Of a stretch of DNA of 64,000 bases, positions 40,817 through 49,665 are shown one piece after another. The stretch covers positions 2,816,875 to 2,880,874 of the forward strand of contig JABFRP010000002.1 in NCBI GenBank assembly GCA_013141115.1. Direction: 5' to 3'. Position 1 is the first letter of the stretch; each line of letters opens with the position of its first letter. Made by a program: the position numbers and the translations under genes. This stretch comes from Ferruginibacter sp. (GTDB taxonomy: Bacteria > Bacteroidota > Bacteroidia > Chitinophagales > Chitinophagaceae). The notes beneath the pieces were generated by a model. The model made no database searches, was not told where the DNA came from, and was given only the letters and a program-made list of their open reading frames with translations.

Positions 40817-41383
40817 ATGAGAAAAATTGCCGCCATACTGCTTTTACTGGTATTTGTATTCAATTTATTTGGGTACAGGTTATTTGTCTCCTTCATGGTA
40901 AGTTCTGTTGATCAATCATTAGAAATATCCTTAGATAATAATGACTATAGTGAAGCGCAACTTATCTCCATAAAAAAACCTATTAATCTTCCTTATTACA
41001 ATAACGCCAAAGATTTTACCCGTGCTTATGGCGAAGTGGAAATGAATGGTGTGCATTACAAGTATGTAAAAAGCAGGATATATAACGACTCTTTAGAAAT
41101 GCTTTGCATACCTAACACGTCTAAACAACAACTGCTGGAATCAAAGGATAAGTTTACCGATGTGGTTTTCGATATCCAAAAAGATGCGAATAAAAAATCA
41201 TCCAATTCCCATAAAGTATTTTCTTTTATAAAAATACTGAGTGAGTTTGAGCGTCATACAGATGTTGATCTTTCTCTTTCCTATACTTCAGTTGCCTTAC
41301 AAAATACATCTTATTACAAAGCCAATTCCGGCGTTTTGCATAAGGCAACTATAGAACAACCTCCCGATTGCTTCAATAGTTAA
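40817..41383 (+). CDS. Membrane-anchored protein of unknown function
   Basis: 188 residues from the ATG at 40817 (the GTG at 40805 is less likely). One N-terminal hydrophobic segment, AAILLLLVFVFNLFGYRLFVSFM, acts as an uncleaved anchor or signal. The rest is soluble and strand-rich, ending LHKATIEQPPDCFNS with a single C-terminal Cys. No domain recognised. It lies directly upstream of the haloperoxidase/barrel cluster on the same strand, separated by a small hairpin, so it may or may not belong to that unit. Confidence 0.55.
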   Translation: MRKIAAILLLLVFVFNLFGYRLFVSFMVSSVDQSLEISLDNNDYSEAQLISIKKPINLPYYNNAKDFTRAYGEVEMNGVHYKYVKSRIYNDSLEMLCIPNTSKQQLLESKDKFTDVVFDIQKDANKKSSNSHKVFSFIKILSEFERHTDVDLSLSYTSVALQNTSYYKANSGVLHKATIEQPPDCFNS

Positions 41384-41405
41384 TTAGTTTTAGACGACTT
41401 GCTAT

Positions 41406-41428
41406 TGAACGATTTATTTTATCGTTCA
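41406..41428. terminator. Small 8-bp hairpin before the haloperoxidase cluster
   Basis: TGAACGAT and ATCGTTCA (41406-41413, 41421-41428) are exact inverted repeats with a 7-base AT loop, followed by an AT-rich stretch. Weak terminator or an operator for the gene at 41452. Confidence 0.35.
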
Positions 41429-41451
41429 CATTTAATTTATTAAATTTTTGT

Positions 41452-42783
41452 ATGAAAAGATTAGCTGCGGCATTAGCTGCTATGGTATTATGCTATTATT
41501 CCTGCACAGAAGGAAAATCTGCACAACCAACGTATTTTACCGATGCATTTGCTTACAGTAAAACTGTAAAGGAATTAAATGAAGTAGTAAAATTTGTTGG
41601 CTTTGCCCCAATCGTTGCATCACGTAATTATGCTTATGCCAATATTGCGGCGTATGAATGTATTGCGGCCGGCTATCCTAAAGAATACAATTCTTTAGCG
41701 GGGCAAATTAACGGACTTAAAGTAATGCCGCAGCCCGATGCTGCTAAGCAAATTGATTTTGAATTTGCATCCATGCTGGCATTTTGTAAAGTAGGCGAAG
41801 CGGTTACTTTTCCGGAAGGCAGTATGAAGGAATATGTAGACAGTTTAAAAAACTTTGCACAACATACAGGTATGCCTTCTGCCATGTTTGATAATTCTGT
41901 TGCATTTGCAGACACCATTTCAAAAGCGATTTTAGCATGGAGTAAAAAAGATAACTATGCTCAAACACGCAGTGCACCACGTTATACAGTTTTAGATTCG
42001 CCGGGGCGTTGGGTGCCAACACCACCTGCTTATTCCAGCGCATTAGAACCGCATTGGAATGAAATACGGCCCATCGTAATGGATAGTGCCAATCAATTTA
42101 TGCCACCTCGCCCAATGCCATTTAATGTTACAGATAAAAATGGCGGCTACTACAAACAGGTGATGGCAGTAAAAAATGCAGTCGATAGTTTGAGTGATGA
42201 ACAAAAGCATATTGCAGAGTTCTGGGACGATCTGGGCGGTAAATTAAATGTTGTAGGACATATACAATTTGTTACCAAAAAATTCTCCCCTCCCGGTCAC
42301 TGGATGAATATTGTGGGTATTGCAGCACAAAAATCAAAAGCCAGTTTTAGAAAAACAGTGGCTGCTTACACACTTACTTCAATCTGTATGTTTGATGCAT
42401 TTATTCAATGCTGGGACGAAAAATTCAGGAGTAATTATGCCAGGCCCGAAACAGTGATCAATAAATATATCGATCAGGACTGGAGGCCGTATTTACAAAC
42501 ACCGCCGTTTCCGGAATATACCTGCGGCCACAGTACAGTGTCATCGGCATCGGCAGAAGCTTTGACCAAAATGTTTGGCGATAATTTTAATTATACCGAT
42601 ACCAGCGAACTGGAATTTGGTATTGCTAACCGTTCATTCACCTCATTCAGGCAGGCAGCGCAGGAAAATAATATGGCAAGATTTTATGGAGGCATACATT
42701 TTCATCCAAGCTGTTTGGTAAGTAATGAATATGGAAAAAAAGTAGGCGATTTGATTGTAGGTAAATTGAAATTGGAGAAATAG
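41452..42783 (+). CDS. Vanadium-haloperoxidase/PAP2-type phosphatase lipoprotein (copy A)
   Basis: 443 residues. Lipobox YYSC near residue 18. The vanadate/phosphate-binding pocket of the haloperoxidase/PAP2 superfamily is visible: K-x6-RP in KFRSNYARP, the His of YTCGHSTVS, and R-x5-H in ARFYGGIHFHPS. In the third motif the usual terminal Asp (R-x5-H-x3-D) is Ser. The two conserved Arg and the catalytic His are kept. Could be a phosphatase or a haloperoxidase; sequence does not settle which. First gene of a four-gene same-strand run (gaps 36, 12 and 47 bases) that ends with a second family member. Confidence 0.8.
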   Translation: MKRLAAALAAMVLCYYSCTEGKSAQPTYFTDAFAYSKTVKELNEVVKFVGFAPIVASRNYAYANIAAYECIAAGYPKEYNSLAGQINGLKVMPQPDAAKQIDFEFASMLAFCKVGEAVTFPEGSMKEYVDSLKNFAQHTGMPSAMFDNSVAFADTISKAILAWSKKDNYAQTRSAPRYTVLDSPGRWVPTPPAYSSALEPHWNEIRPIVMDSANQFMPPRPMPFNVTDKNGGYYKQVMAVKNAVDSLSDEQKHIAEFWDDLGGKLNVVGHIQFVTKKFSPPGHWMNIVGIAAQKSKASFRKTVAAYTLTSICMFDAFIQCWDEKFRSNYARPETVINKYIDQDWRPYLQTPPFPEYTCGHSTVSSASAEALTKMFGDNFNYTDTSELEFGIANRSFTSFRQAAQENNMARFYGGIHFHPSCLVSNEYGKKVGDLIVGKLKLEK

Positions 42784-42819
42784 ATTTTTATTTTTTTAGA
42801 CACCTTAAACTATTGAACA

Positions 42820-43902
42820 ATGAAAAAATTATTCATAATAATTGCTGTGCTTGCTATTGTACAGCATAATGTAAATGCACAAGGTTGTGTAGCTATTAAA
42901 AGCAATGGTGGCTACTGCGCTATCACGGGGCATCATGCAGACAGCAGCAAAAACAAAATTTATACACTTAGCATTAACCACCGGTACTACAGATCGTACA
43001 AACATTTTGTGGGCACTGCTGAGCAAAAGCAAAGAACCGCTGCCGGAACAGAAGTGGTAAACTATGCCCATACCACCGATTTTAATTTAACTAAAACATT
43101 AAAAGAAGGCTGGAGTGTATCAATCGATGTTCCAATAATTGCCAACAACCGTTCTTCTTTATATGAGCATGGTGGTAAAAGCCGCCATAGCACCAACTCT
43201 TTTGGTTTGGGTGATATAAGATTGGCTGCATATAAATGGATAGTTGATCCTGTACGCATGACTAAAGCCAATATACAAGCTGGGTTGGGATTAAAATTAC
43301 CCACAGGTGATTATAAATACACCGATAAGTTTTTTGTAAACGACAGCACTACTATTTTAGGTCCGGTTGATCAATCTATACAATTAGGCGATGGCGGATT
43401 AGGTTTTACCACAGAGTTAAATGCTTACTATAACATCAGCAAAAATTTTACTGCTTATGGTAATTTTTATTATCTGATTAATCCACGTGAGCAAAATGGT
43501 ACTTCCACAAAAAGAGGTGGTTTACCCACCGCAACAGATCTGCGTTATGGCAGTGATGTAATGAGTGTGCCAGACCAATATATGTTTAGGGCGGGCATTA
43601 ATTATAGTTATAAAAAACTAACAGTTGCCGCAGGTATAAGAGAAGAATGTTTGCCTGCAAAAGATCTGGTAGGTGGCAGCAATGGTTTCCGCAGGCCGGG
43701 TTATATTATTTCTGTTGAGCCGGGTGTTACTTATGAGTTTAAAAAATTCAGTGCGTACGCTTATGTACCTGTAGCACTAAAGCGCAGTCGTACACAAAGC
43801 GTACCGGATAAAATAAGAACTAGCATTACTGGAGTATATGCACAAGGTGACGCAGCTTTTGCAGATTACGCTATAAATGTTGGCCTTACTTTTAAATTTT
43901 AA
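42820..43902 (+). CDS. Predicted outer-membrane beta-barrel protein
   Basis: 360 residues with signal peptide MKKLFIIIAVLAIVQHNVNA. After a short Cys-containing N-terminal segment (QGCVAIKSNGGYC), the protein is built of alternating amphipathic strands with aromatic girdles (INHRYYRSYKHF, YGNFYYLINPREQ) and ends in the aromatic strand ADYAINVGLTFKF, whose terminal Phe is typical of BamA-inserted barrels. A proline/glycine-containing GLGLKLPTGDYKYTD block is common in phenol-degradation-type transporters. Substrate unknown. Located between two haloperoxidase/PAP2 lipoproteins. Confidence 0.65.
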   Translation: MKKLFIIIAVLAIVQHNVNAQGCVAIKSNGGYCAITGHHADSSKNKIYTLSINHRYYRSYKHFVGTAEQKQRTAAGTEVVNYAHTTDFNLTKTLKEGWSVSIDVPIIANNRSSLYEHGGKSRHSTNSFGLGDIRLAAYKWIVDPVRMTKANIQAGLGLKLPTGDYKYTDKFFVNDSTTILGPVDQSIQLGDGGLGFTTELNAYYNISKNFTAYGNFYYLINPREQNGTSTKRGGLPTATDLRYGSDVMSVPDQYMFRAGINYSYKKLTVAAGIREECLPAKDLVGGSNGFRRPGYIISVEPGVTYEFKKFSAYAYVPVALKRSRTQSVPDKIRTSITGVYAQGDAAFADYAINVGLTFKF

Positions 43903-43914
43903 TACCACCAAACA

Positions 43915-44862
43915 ATGTTTATGATAAAAAATAAATTCAAAATAATCAGCATCATTTTTTGCTTATTATTTTTTAACCAGATTTCATTTAGCCAAACAGA
44001 TATTGATGGACTGATGATGCAGAAAAATTTTTTCTGTGTTGGTCCAACTGTTGGTTACAGCAGCTGGAAAAATTATTGGGAGGGAACCAATAAACGGGAG
44101 AACCTTAATTTAGGCACAGTAAGTACTACTGCTGCAATGGTAATGGGTAACTATGGTGTTACCGATAAACTAAACCTGCTTTTTGGTTTGCCTTATATTA
44201 AAACCAAAGCAAGCGCAGGGCAATTGGCTGGCCAAAAAGGTTTGCAGGATCTGTCTTTATTTGTAAAGTGGGTAGCCAAAGAAAAAAAAATAGGCAAAGG
44301 AAATTTAAAAGGTATTTTAATTGGAGGATACTCTACCCCTGTTTCAAATTACACGGCAGATATTTTGCCATTATCTATTGGCTTGCACAGCAAAACTGCA
44401 ATGCTGCGGTTAATGGCCGATTATGAAATGGGCGATTGGTTTGCCACCATATCCGGTACTTATAATTTTCGTAATAACGTAACCTTAGACAGAAATAGCT
44501 ATTACACTACCGAAATGCATTACACCGACGAAGTGAAAATGCCTGATGCCACCTATTTTAATGTAAGGGCAGGTTATCGCAGCAGCACTTGGATAATAGA
44601 GGCCATAGCCGATCAGTGGACAACCATCGGCGGTTTTGATATCACTAAAAACAATATGCCTTTCATAAGCAATAAAATGAACGCTACTAAACTGGGTATT
44701 CATGTTAAATACGATACCGATTTTGTGAACGGGCTTTCATTTGTAGCAGATGCCAGCACTACCGTTGCCGGAAGAAATGCAGGACAGAGCACCAGTTTTG
44801 GCGGCGGTATATTTTATATTCTTGATTTTAGTAAAAAGAAAAAAGAAGAAACCCAAAAATAA
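43915..44862 (+). CDS. Predicted outer-membrane beta-barrel protein
   Basis: 315 residues (ATG at 43915 or 43921). Signal peptide core IISIIFCLLFFNQISFSQ. Strand-rich with transporter-like segments LNLLFGLPYIKTKASAG and GILIGGYSTPVSNY; the barrel closes with GGGIFYILDFSKKKKEE. Starts 12 bases after the preceding barrel gene. Distantly like that neighbour in plan, so the two may form a pair; no function assigned. Confidence 0.6.
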   Translation: MFMIKNKFKIISIIFCLLFFNQISFSQTDIDGLMMQKNFFCVGPTVGYSSWKNYWEGTNKRENLNLGTVSTTAAMVMGNYGVTDKLNLLFGLPYIKTKASAGQLAGQKGLQDLSLFVKWVAKEKKIGKGNLKGILIGGYSTPVSNYTADILPLSIGLHSKTAMLRLMADYEMGDWFATISGTYNFRNNVTLDRNSYYTTEMHYTDEVKMPDATYFNVRAGYRSSTWIIEAIADQWTTIGGFDITKNNMPFISNKMNATKLGIHVKYDTDFVNGLSFVADASTTVAGRNAGQSTSFGGGIFYILDFSKKKKEETQK

Positions 44863-44909
44863 AATGCACGATGTATAACAATCAACCTTAGCAGTTAAAA
44901 AATATAACA

Positions 44910-46457
44910 ATGAAGAAAATATTTTTACTCATCACTATTGCCGCAGGAGTTACTTTTTTTTATTCCTGTTCCAAAAAAATAGATGAAGCTAATCTTTCCT
45001 ACCCTGCAATAAACCCCACCAAACCGGATGCCAATGCAGGAACCTGGAAACCCATTTTATTAACTACTGCCGGCGAGTTTGCCTGTGCCGCACCTATTGC
45101 CACAACATCGCCTGATTATGTTGTTCAGCTTAATGAAATAAAAAGTTTTCAAAATGAAATTAGTGCCGAAGAACAAGACCTGGTTAATTATTGGGGTGCC
45201 GGTGCAGTATTACGCTGGAACGAAATTATGAGAGAGTTGGTAGCAAAGCATAACATTCCACCTTTTCAAAACCCTGATGGTACTTATCCTGCGCCTAATG
45301 CCAATAACCCTTTGGCTTACCCCACTTTTCCATTTGCCAATCCTCCGTATGCAGCAAGGGCTTATGCGTATTTAAGTGCGGCGCAATACGATGCCTGTGT
45401 AGCAGGGTATTACTACAAGTCGTTGTATAATCGTACAGCACCATTTAATGTGGATGCAAATATTAAAACGCTATTGCCAAAATCTACTTTGCCATCCTAC
45501 CCAAGTGAGGATGCAGTGGTGTTAGGCGTAAGTGTAGAGCTGCTGAAATTATTATTTCCCGGCGATCAGGATTTTATTAATCAAAAAGCCGAAGAACATA
45601 AAAGAGCAAGATTGATTGCCGGCGCCAATGTGCGTAGCGATTTAGATGCAGGCGAAGCATTGGGTAAACTAGTGGCTGCAAAATTTATTGCAAGAGCAAG
45701 GGGAGACAGGGCAGGAACTGCCGGAGGTAATCCAACCATTTGGGCACAGCAGGAAGCCGATTGTAAAGCAAGAGGAGAAATACCATGGATAAGCCAGGAG
45801 GCTCCAAAGCGCCCCGGTATGCTGGTATTGTTTGGTAAGGTTAAAACATTTTTGTTTGATTCTTTAACCTTGGTAACGGCTGTTCGTCCGGCAGCGCCAC
45901 CATCTACATCATCGGCACAATTTAAAACAGAGTTGGCAGAGATATACGACTTTAGTAAAAACCTTACCAGGGAACAATTACGCATTGCACATTATTGGGC
46001 CGATGGTATAAGCACCTACACGCCACCGGGCCATTGGAATTATATTGCCGCTAACGATTTTGTACAACAAAATTTTAGTGAAGCAAGGTGGGCAAGAAAT
46101 ATGGCATTGCTGAATATGAGTTTGATGGATGCTGCTATTGCATGCTGGGATGCAAAATATACTTATTACAATCCTCGTCCATCGCAAATGGATAGCAGGA
46201 TAAAAACAGTGACAGGGTTACCTAATTTCCCTTCTTATATTTCCGGCCACAGTACATTTAGCGGCGCAGCTGAAACAGTATTGGCTTACATTATACCAGC
46301 CAGGGCACAGCAATATACTGATATGGCAAGAGAGGCTTCTGCATCTCGTATGTATGGTGCCATACATTACCGAAGCGATTGCGAAAAAGGATTAGAAACT
46401 GGCAATAAAGTAGGCAGTTATGCAGTAAGCCGTGGGCATATTGATGGTGCCGAATAA
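44910..46457 (+). CDS. Vanadium-haloperoxidase/PAP2-type lipoprotein (copy B)
   Basis: 515 residues. Lipobox YSC near residue 20. Motifs are complete: K-x6-RP in KYTYYNPRP, the Ser-Gly-His of FPSYISGHSTFSG, and S-R-x5-H-x3-D in SRMYGAIHYRSD, an exact match to the superfamily signature. Thus, unlike copy A, all pocket residues are present. N-terminal half is longer, with a helical domain (ARAYAYLSAAQYDACVA). Periplasmic or surface enzyme acting on phosphate esters or, with vanadate, on halide and peroxide. Ends the cluster; a strong terminator follows at 46505. Confidence 0.82.
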   Translation: MKKIFLLITIAAGVTFFYSCSKKIDEANLSYPAINPTKPDANAGTWKPILLTTAGEFACAAPIATTSPDYVVQLNEIKSFQNEISAEEQDLVNYWGAGAVLRWNEIMRELVAKHNIPPFQNPDGTYPAPNANNPLAYPTFPFANPPYAARAYAYLSAAQYDACVAGYYYKSLYNRTAPFNVDANIKTLLPKSTLPSYPSEDAVVLGVSVELLKLLFPGDQDFINQKAEEHKRARLIAGANVRSDLDAGEALGKLVAAKFIARARGDRAGTAGGNPTIWAQQEADCKARGEIPWISQEAPKRPGMLVLFGKVKTFLFDSLTLVTAVRPAAPPSTSSAQFKTELAEIYDFSKNLTREQLRIAHYWADGISTYTPPGHWNYIAANDFVQQNFSEARWARNMALLNMSLMDAAIACWDAKYTYYNPRPSQMDSRIKTVTGLPNFPSYISGHSTFSGAAETVLAYIIPARAQQYTDMAREASASRMYGAIHYRSDCEKGLETGNKVGSYAVSRGHIDGAE

Positions 46458-46504
46458 AAATATTTGTTATAATCGTTTGGTAACAAAAAATCGTATAAAC
46501 GTTT

Positions 46505-46533
46505 GCCCTGCTTGTTTAAGCAGGGCGGGTTTT
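46505..46533 (+). terminator. Intrinsic terminator after the haloperoxidase cluster
   Basis: GCCCTGCTT / AAGCAGGGC, perfect 9-bp arms with a GTTT loop (46505-46526), followed by GGGTTTT. It ends the plus-strand run and abuts the stop of the convergent small gene. Confidence 0.8.
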
Positions 46534-46909
46534 ACGACGCTGTAATCCTCATCCAATTGATAGTCACATCCAGCACAAACATCCGTTTCAGTTTCAGAAT
46601 TATTTTGTTACCATTATTTTTATCAAACGAAATTTTTACCCATGCAGGCTGATTATCCGATACTGCATAAATTACGCCTTCATATCTTTTTTTATGATTG
46701 TTGTATAGCAGATTTTTAATAACTTGGTAACCGGTACTGTCTGTTTTTCTGTTAGAAGAAATAATTACCGCCTCAAAAATATTCTCCCCGGTTTCTTTTA
46801 TTTCGTAAGTACGTGAACTATCGGCAGAGTACCAGCGCCCTGTTAATTGCTGTGCCTTTGTGGAGTTAACAAATAATGTAGCAAATAGAATAAAGCATAG
46901 TTTTTTCAT
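46532..46909 (-). CDS. Small secreted protein, DUF2147-like
   Basis: 125 residues from the ATG at 46909. Signal peptide MKKLCFILFATLFVNSTKAQ. The mature part opens LTGRWYSADSSRTYEIKE and contains YEGVIYAVSDNQPAW, the strand pattern of a DUF2147/lipocalin-like barrel, though only loosely. Starts 10 bases after the stop of the outer-membrane barrel gene on the same strand, so co-transcribed with it. Function unknown. Confidence 0.5.
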   Translation of the reverse strand: MKKLCFILFATLFVNSTKAQQLTGRWYSADSSRTYEIKETGENIFEAVIISSNRKTDSTGYQVIKNLLYNNHKKRYEGVIYAVSDNQPAWVKISFDKNNGNKIILKLKRMFVLDVTINWMRITAS

Positions 46910-46919
46910 AGAATGATAT

Positions 46920-48173
46920 TTAATTAAATCTGCCAAACTTTCTGGTGCCATACCAAATATCTTTTAAAGTAATACCCACATTAAACTGAAAATAATTTTC
47001 CTGTATCTGGTTAAGCGAAGCTTTTCCTTTTTGGCCAACTTCAATATCAGCATTAACAGATAATAAGCGGGAGATATTTTTGCCTGCACCCAATGTTGCA
47101 GCAAAATCATTTAGTTGGCGGTTATTTATTGCCAGGTAAGATTGCTCCATTTTTACACCCCAGGCCAGATAATATTTTTCCAGGCTAACTTCGGGGCCGG
47201 TAATTCTTTTACTGTATTCCATGCCTGCATTAAAGCTATAAGCATCTTTTGTAAAGCTATTGGTATAATTTAGTTTTTGTGTTGCCCATTTGTTGTAAGT
47301 GCCCTGCAAATGAAATGATATACCATTTTTATTGGCTACACTATATCCGGCGCTAACAGTAACCGGCATTTTAAATTGAATGTTTACAGGGTCAAGTGTT
47401 TTTAACAAGGCACTGCTTTCTACATACTCGGTTGTATTTTGCCCTTTAAGTTTGGTATAAGCAGTTGCGGTTGCGCCCAATGTGTGCTGCCATTTTTTAC
47501 CATATAAAGAATGGTATTGTATGCCGCCTTGTACACCTGCTGCGTTATAAAAATTATTTTCAGTTCGCAGCACATCAAGCCCTAATGTGGGATTGTAATA
47601 GTTGGTGGAATTTTGTAAAGCGCCAAATAACCACGATGCTGTAGCGCCAACCGATAGCCGCTTTTTAATTTGTTTGGCAATAGAAAAATAAGTTTGATTA
47701 ATGCCGCCGCTGCCATCGGTATATTTTAAAAAAGCAGCATTGCCATCAGCAATGGCCGATGTGCCTGTGTATTGATAATTTACACTGCTGAATGGTTTTA
47801 TACCAAAGGCAAAACCAACTTTGGGTGTAACTTTAAACGCAATGGTTGCTCTTTTTACTACCACATCTTTTGAGGGAAGCGTAAATGTATCGGTACCGGT
47901 TAATTTAAATTTGCTTACCCTTCCTCTGAATGCAAGATCTAAATTAATTGCTTTGTAAGGCATTACTGTAAGCGATGCAGGATTGGCAAAATTATAAAAT
48001 CCTGCTTCTCTTCTTGCAACAGCAGCGCCACCGGATGCGCTGTATCTTCCGTAATCGTACGTTTCAATATCGCCAATGCCCAATATGGAGTAAGGCGATG
48101 ATACGTTTTGTGCGCCGGCTTTTACCGAGCACAAAACAACAATACAGTAAAGAGTAAAATATTTTTGGCGCAT
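46920..48173 (-). CDS. OmpP1/FadL-like outer-membrane protein
   Basis: 417 residues with signal peptide MRQKYFTLYCIVVLCSVKAGAQ. The mature N-terminus SSPYSILGIGDI and the following GGAAVARREAGFYNFANPAS segment are characteristic of a Bacteroidota FadL/OmpP1-related family; strands follow to the aromatic end FNVGITLKDIWYGTRKFGRF. FadL-type barrels pass hydrophobic compounds; in Bacteroidota relatives are also T9SS-associated (PorV group). Nine bases after the DUF4270 gene, so co-expressed with it. Confidence 0.65.
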   Translation of the reverse strand: MRQKYFTLYCIVVLCSVKAGAQNVSSPYSILGIGDIETYDYGRYSASGGAAVARREAGFYNFANPASLTVMPYKAINLDLAFRGRVSKFKLTGTDTFTLPSKDVVVKRATIAFKVTPKVGFAFGIKPFSSVNYQYTGTSAIADGNAAFLKYTDGSGGINQTYFSIAKQIKKRLSVGATASWLFGALQNSTNYYNPTLGLDVLRTENNFYNAAGVQGGIQYHSLYGKKWQHTLGATATAYTKLKGQNTTEYVESSALLKTLDPVNIQFKMPVTVSAGYSVANKNGISFHLQGTYNKWATQKLNYTNSFTKDAYSFNAGMEYSKRITGPEVSLEKYYLAWGVKMEQSYLAINNRQLNDFAATLGAGKNISRLLSVNADIEVGQKGKASLNQIQENYFQFNVGITLKDIWYGTRKFGRFN

Positions 48174-48182
48174 AGTTATAGT

Positions 48183-49514
48183 TTATAAACCCAGTACATA
48201 AAGTTTTAGCTGAACAGATTTGCTGTTGCTCTTATTGTTGACGATTAATCTTTGTAAAGCACCATCAATATTGGAGGCAGAAGGATACAGCATTAAAGCA
48301 GATTTTGAAAACTGGCCTTCTTCAATTTTAGTATTGATAAAACTGGTGATATCAAAACTGTAATAAGTATCAATCCCATATAAGTAATCAATAGTTAAGC
48401 TGCCTGTTTGCAATGCAGGCGAAGTGGTATTGTTATCATAAATTCCAGCATTGATATTATTGTTTTCGTCAGTACTGTATAAGTTTAACGTTTTGGGCAG
48501 TTGGTATGGAAAAGTATAGGGAGATGTATCGGGCTTTATCACCAGCACCGCCCTTACTACTTTTATATACGGATGCAGTTCTTTTAAATTTAATAAATTA
48601 GAAAATGAAATCTTTATTGCTGCTGCCAGGTTAGTATTTAAATAAGATTGGTTGCCGGATGCCGCACTTTCAATTAATTGCTTTTTGTTATTGATAAAAG
48701 CTGCAAAGTTTGGGGCAGTGTGCCGGAACGAAATATTATTAAATTGTTTGGCCGTTGTAAACGTAAAGTCGAGTTGTTTCTTTTCAGGAAATAATCCTGC
48801 TTCATGATACGTAAGGCGGATAAAAGGTGAATCTGCCGGCGCAGAAAAATACGCTAACAAGCTGGTAACAGTGCTATCGGTATTGATATAGATGCCTTTA
48901 AAATAATCCGCAAATTTTTCTGTACTGGAAACAGCATCATCACTGCTTTTAAATTTTGTCAACAGTTCTTGTCCTAATATATCAGATAACCTTATGCGTA
49001 CAGTAGTACCGGATTTACTATTGAGGTTTACAGTTTGTTCCCCAATATTTACCGGGTCGTATGCAAAAGAAGATGTGTTGTAATAGTAATCTCCGTTTAC
49101 AGCATCTTTAATATTTTGTGTAAGGCGGTATACATTTACTTTTATTGGCTTTGTGCTATCGCCATAAAATTCTCCGGATGGTTTTATCAATAATTCCAGC
49201 GAATCAAATACCACTGTTTTATTGGCCACAGGATTTGTTGCAGGCAAATTTACCTGTACAAAAGAGCCTGCCTTTACCACACCAAAAACTGCATCACGGT
49301 GATAGCCTAAACTTATAACCTGGTGTGATGAGGTTAAAAAAGAATCTGGTTTATAAGTGGCAATGGCAGTTTCGTAATTATCAAAGAAAGTAATGTTGGG
49401 ATCATCTTCGGATGAGGTTGGCGCAAAAGTAATATCCACTTTATCGCATGATGCCAGCAACAGTACCAAAGTACATAAACAAAAATATTGACTTATGGTT
49501 TTGCAGTATATCAT
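48183..49514 (-). CDS. DUF4270-domain lipoprotein
   Basis: 443 residues. Signal and lipobox LVLLLASC (Cys about 23). The mature protein opens with VDITFAPTSSEDDPNITFFD and continues with DSFLTSSHQVISLGYHRDAVFGV and FVQVNLP, the pattern of the DUF4270 family: long beta-rich lipoproteins restricted to Bacteroidota with no known activity. Upstream partner of an outer-membrane barrel gene. Confidence 0.8.
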   Translation of the reverse strand: MIYCKTISQYFCLCTLVLLLASCDKVDITFAPTSSEDDPNITFFDNYETAIATYKPDSFLTSSHQVISLGYHRDAVFGVVKAGSFVQVNLPATNPVANKTVVFDSLELLIKPSGEFYGDSTKPIKVNVYRLTQNIKDAVNGDYYYNTSSFAYDPVNIGEQTVNLNSKSGTTVRIRLSDILGQELLTKFKSSDDAVSSTEKFADYFKGIYINTDSTVTSLLAYFSAPADSPFIRLTYHEAGLFPEKKQLDFTFTTAKQFNNISFRHTAPNFAAFINNKKQLIESAASGNQSYLNTNLAAAIKISFSNLLNLKELHPYIKVVRAVLVIKPDTSPYTFPYQLPKTLNLYSTDENNNINAGIYDNNTTSPALQTGSLTIDYLYGIDTYYSFDITSFINTKIEEGQFSKSALMLYPSASNIDGALQRLIVNNKSNSKSVQLKLYVLGL

Positions 49515-49551
49515 TTAAAATATTTGCTTGATGGTTAAGAAAAGCGGAGAA

Positions 49552-49593
49552 GAAAAACAGGGGGTATTTTATGAAACACGCCATTAATACCCC
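49552..49593 (-). terminator. Hairpin with U-tract after the Kelch gene
   Basis: On the minus strand, GGGGTATT (49593-49586) pairs with AATACCCC (49568-49561) across a 17-base loop and is followed by CTGTTTTTC. Likely ends the Kelch transcript before the DUF4270 gene. Confidence 0.5.
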
Positions 49594-49665
49594 TTGTAAA
49601 CCAAACGCCATGCTCAATAGGAATATCGAACCCTTAGCGGTTGTTTTATGCTATGCCTGAACATT

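Noticed and set aside
46495..46506. ATAAACGTTTGC, a 10/12 match to the LacI palindrome
   Set aside because: It lies between convergent gene ends and overlaps the terminator arm, where an operator has nothing to control.
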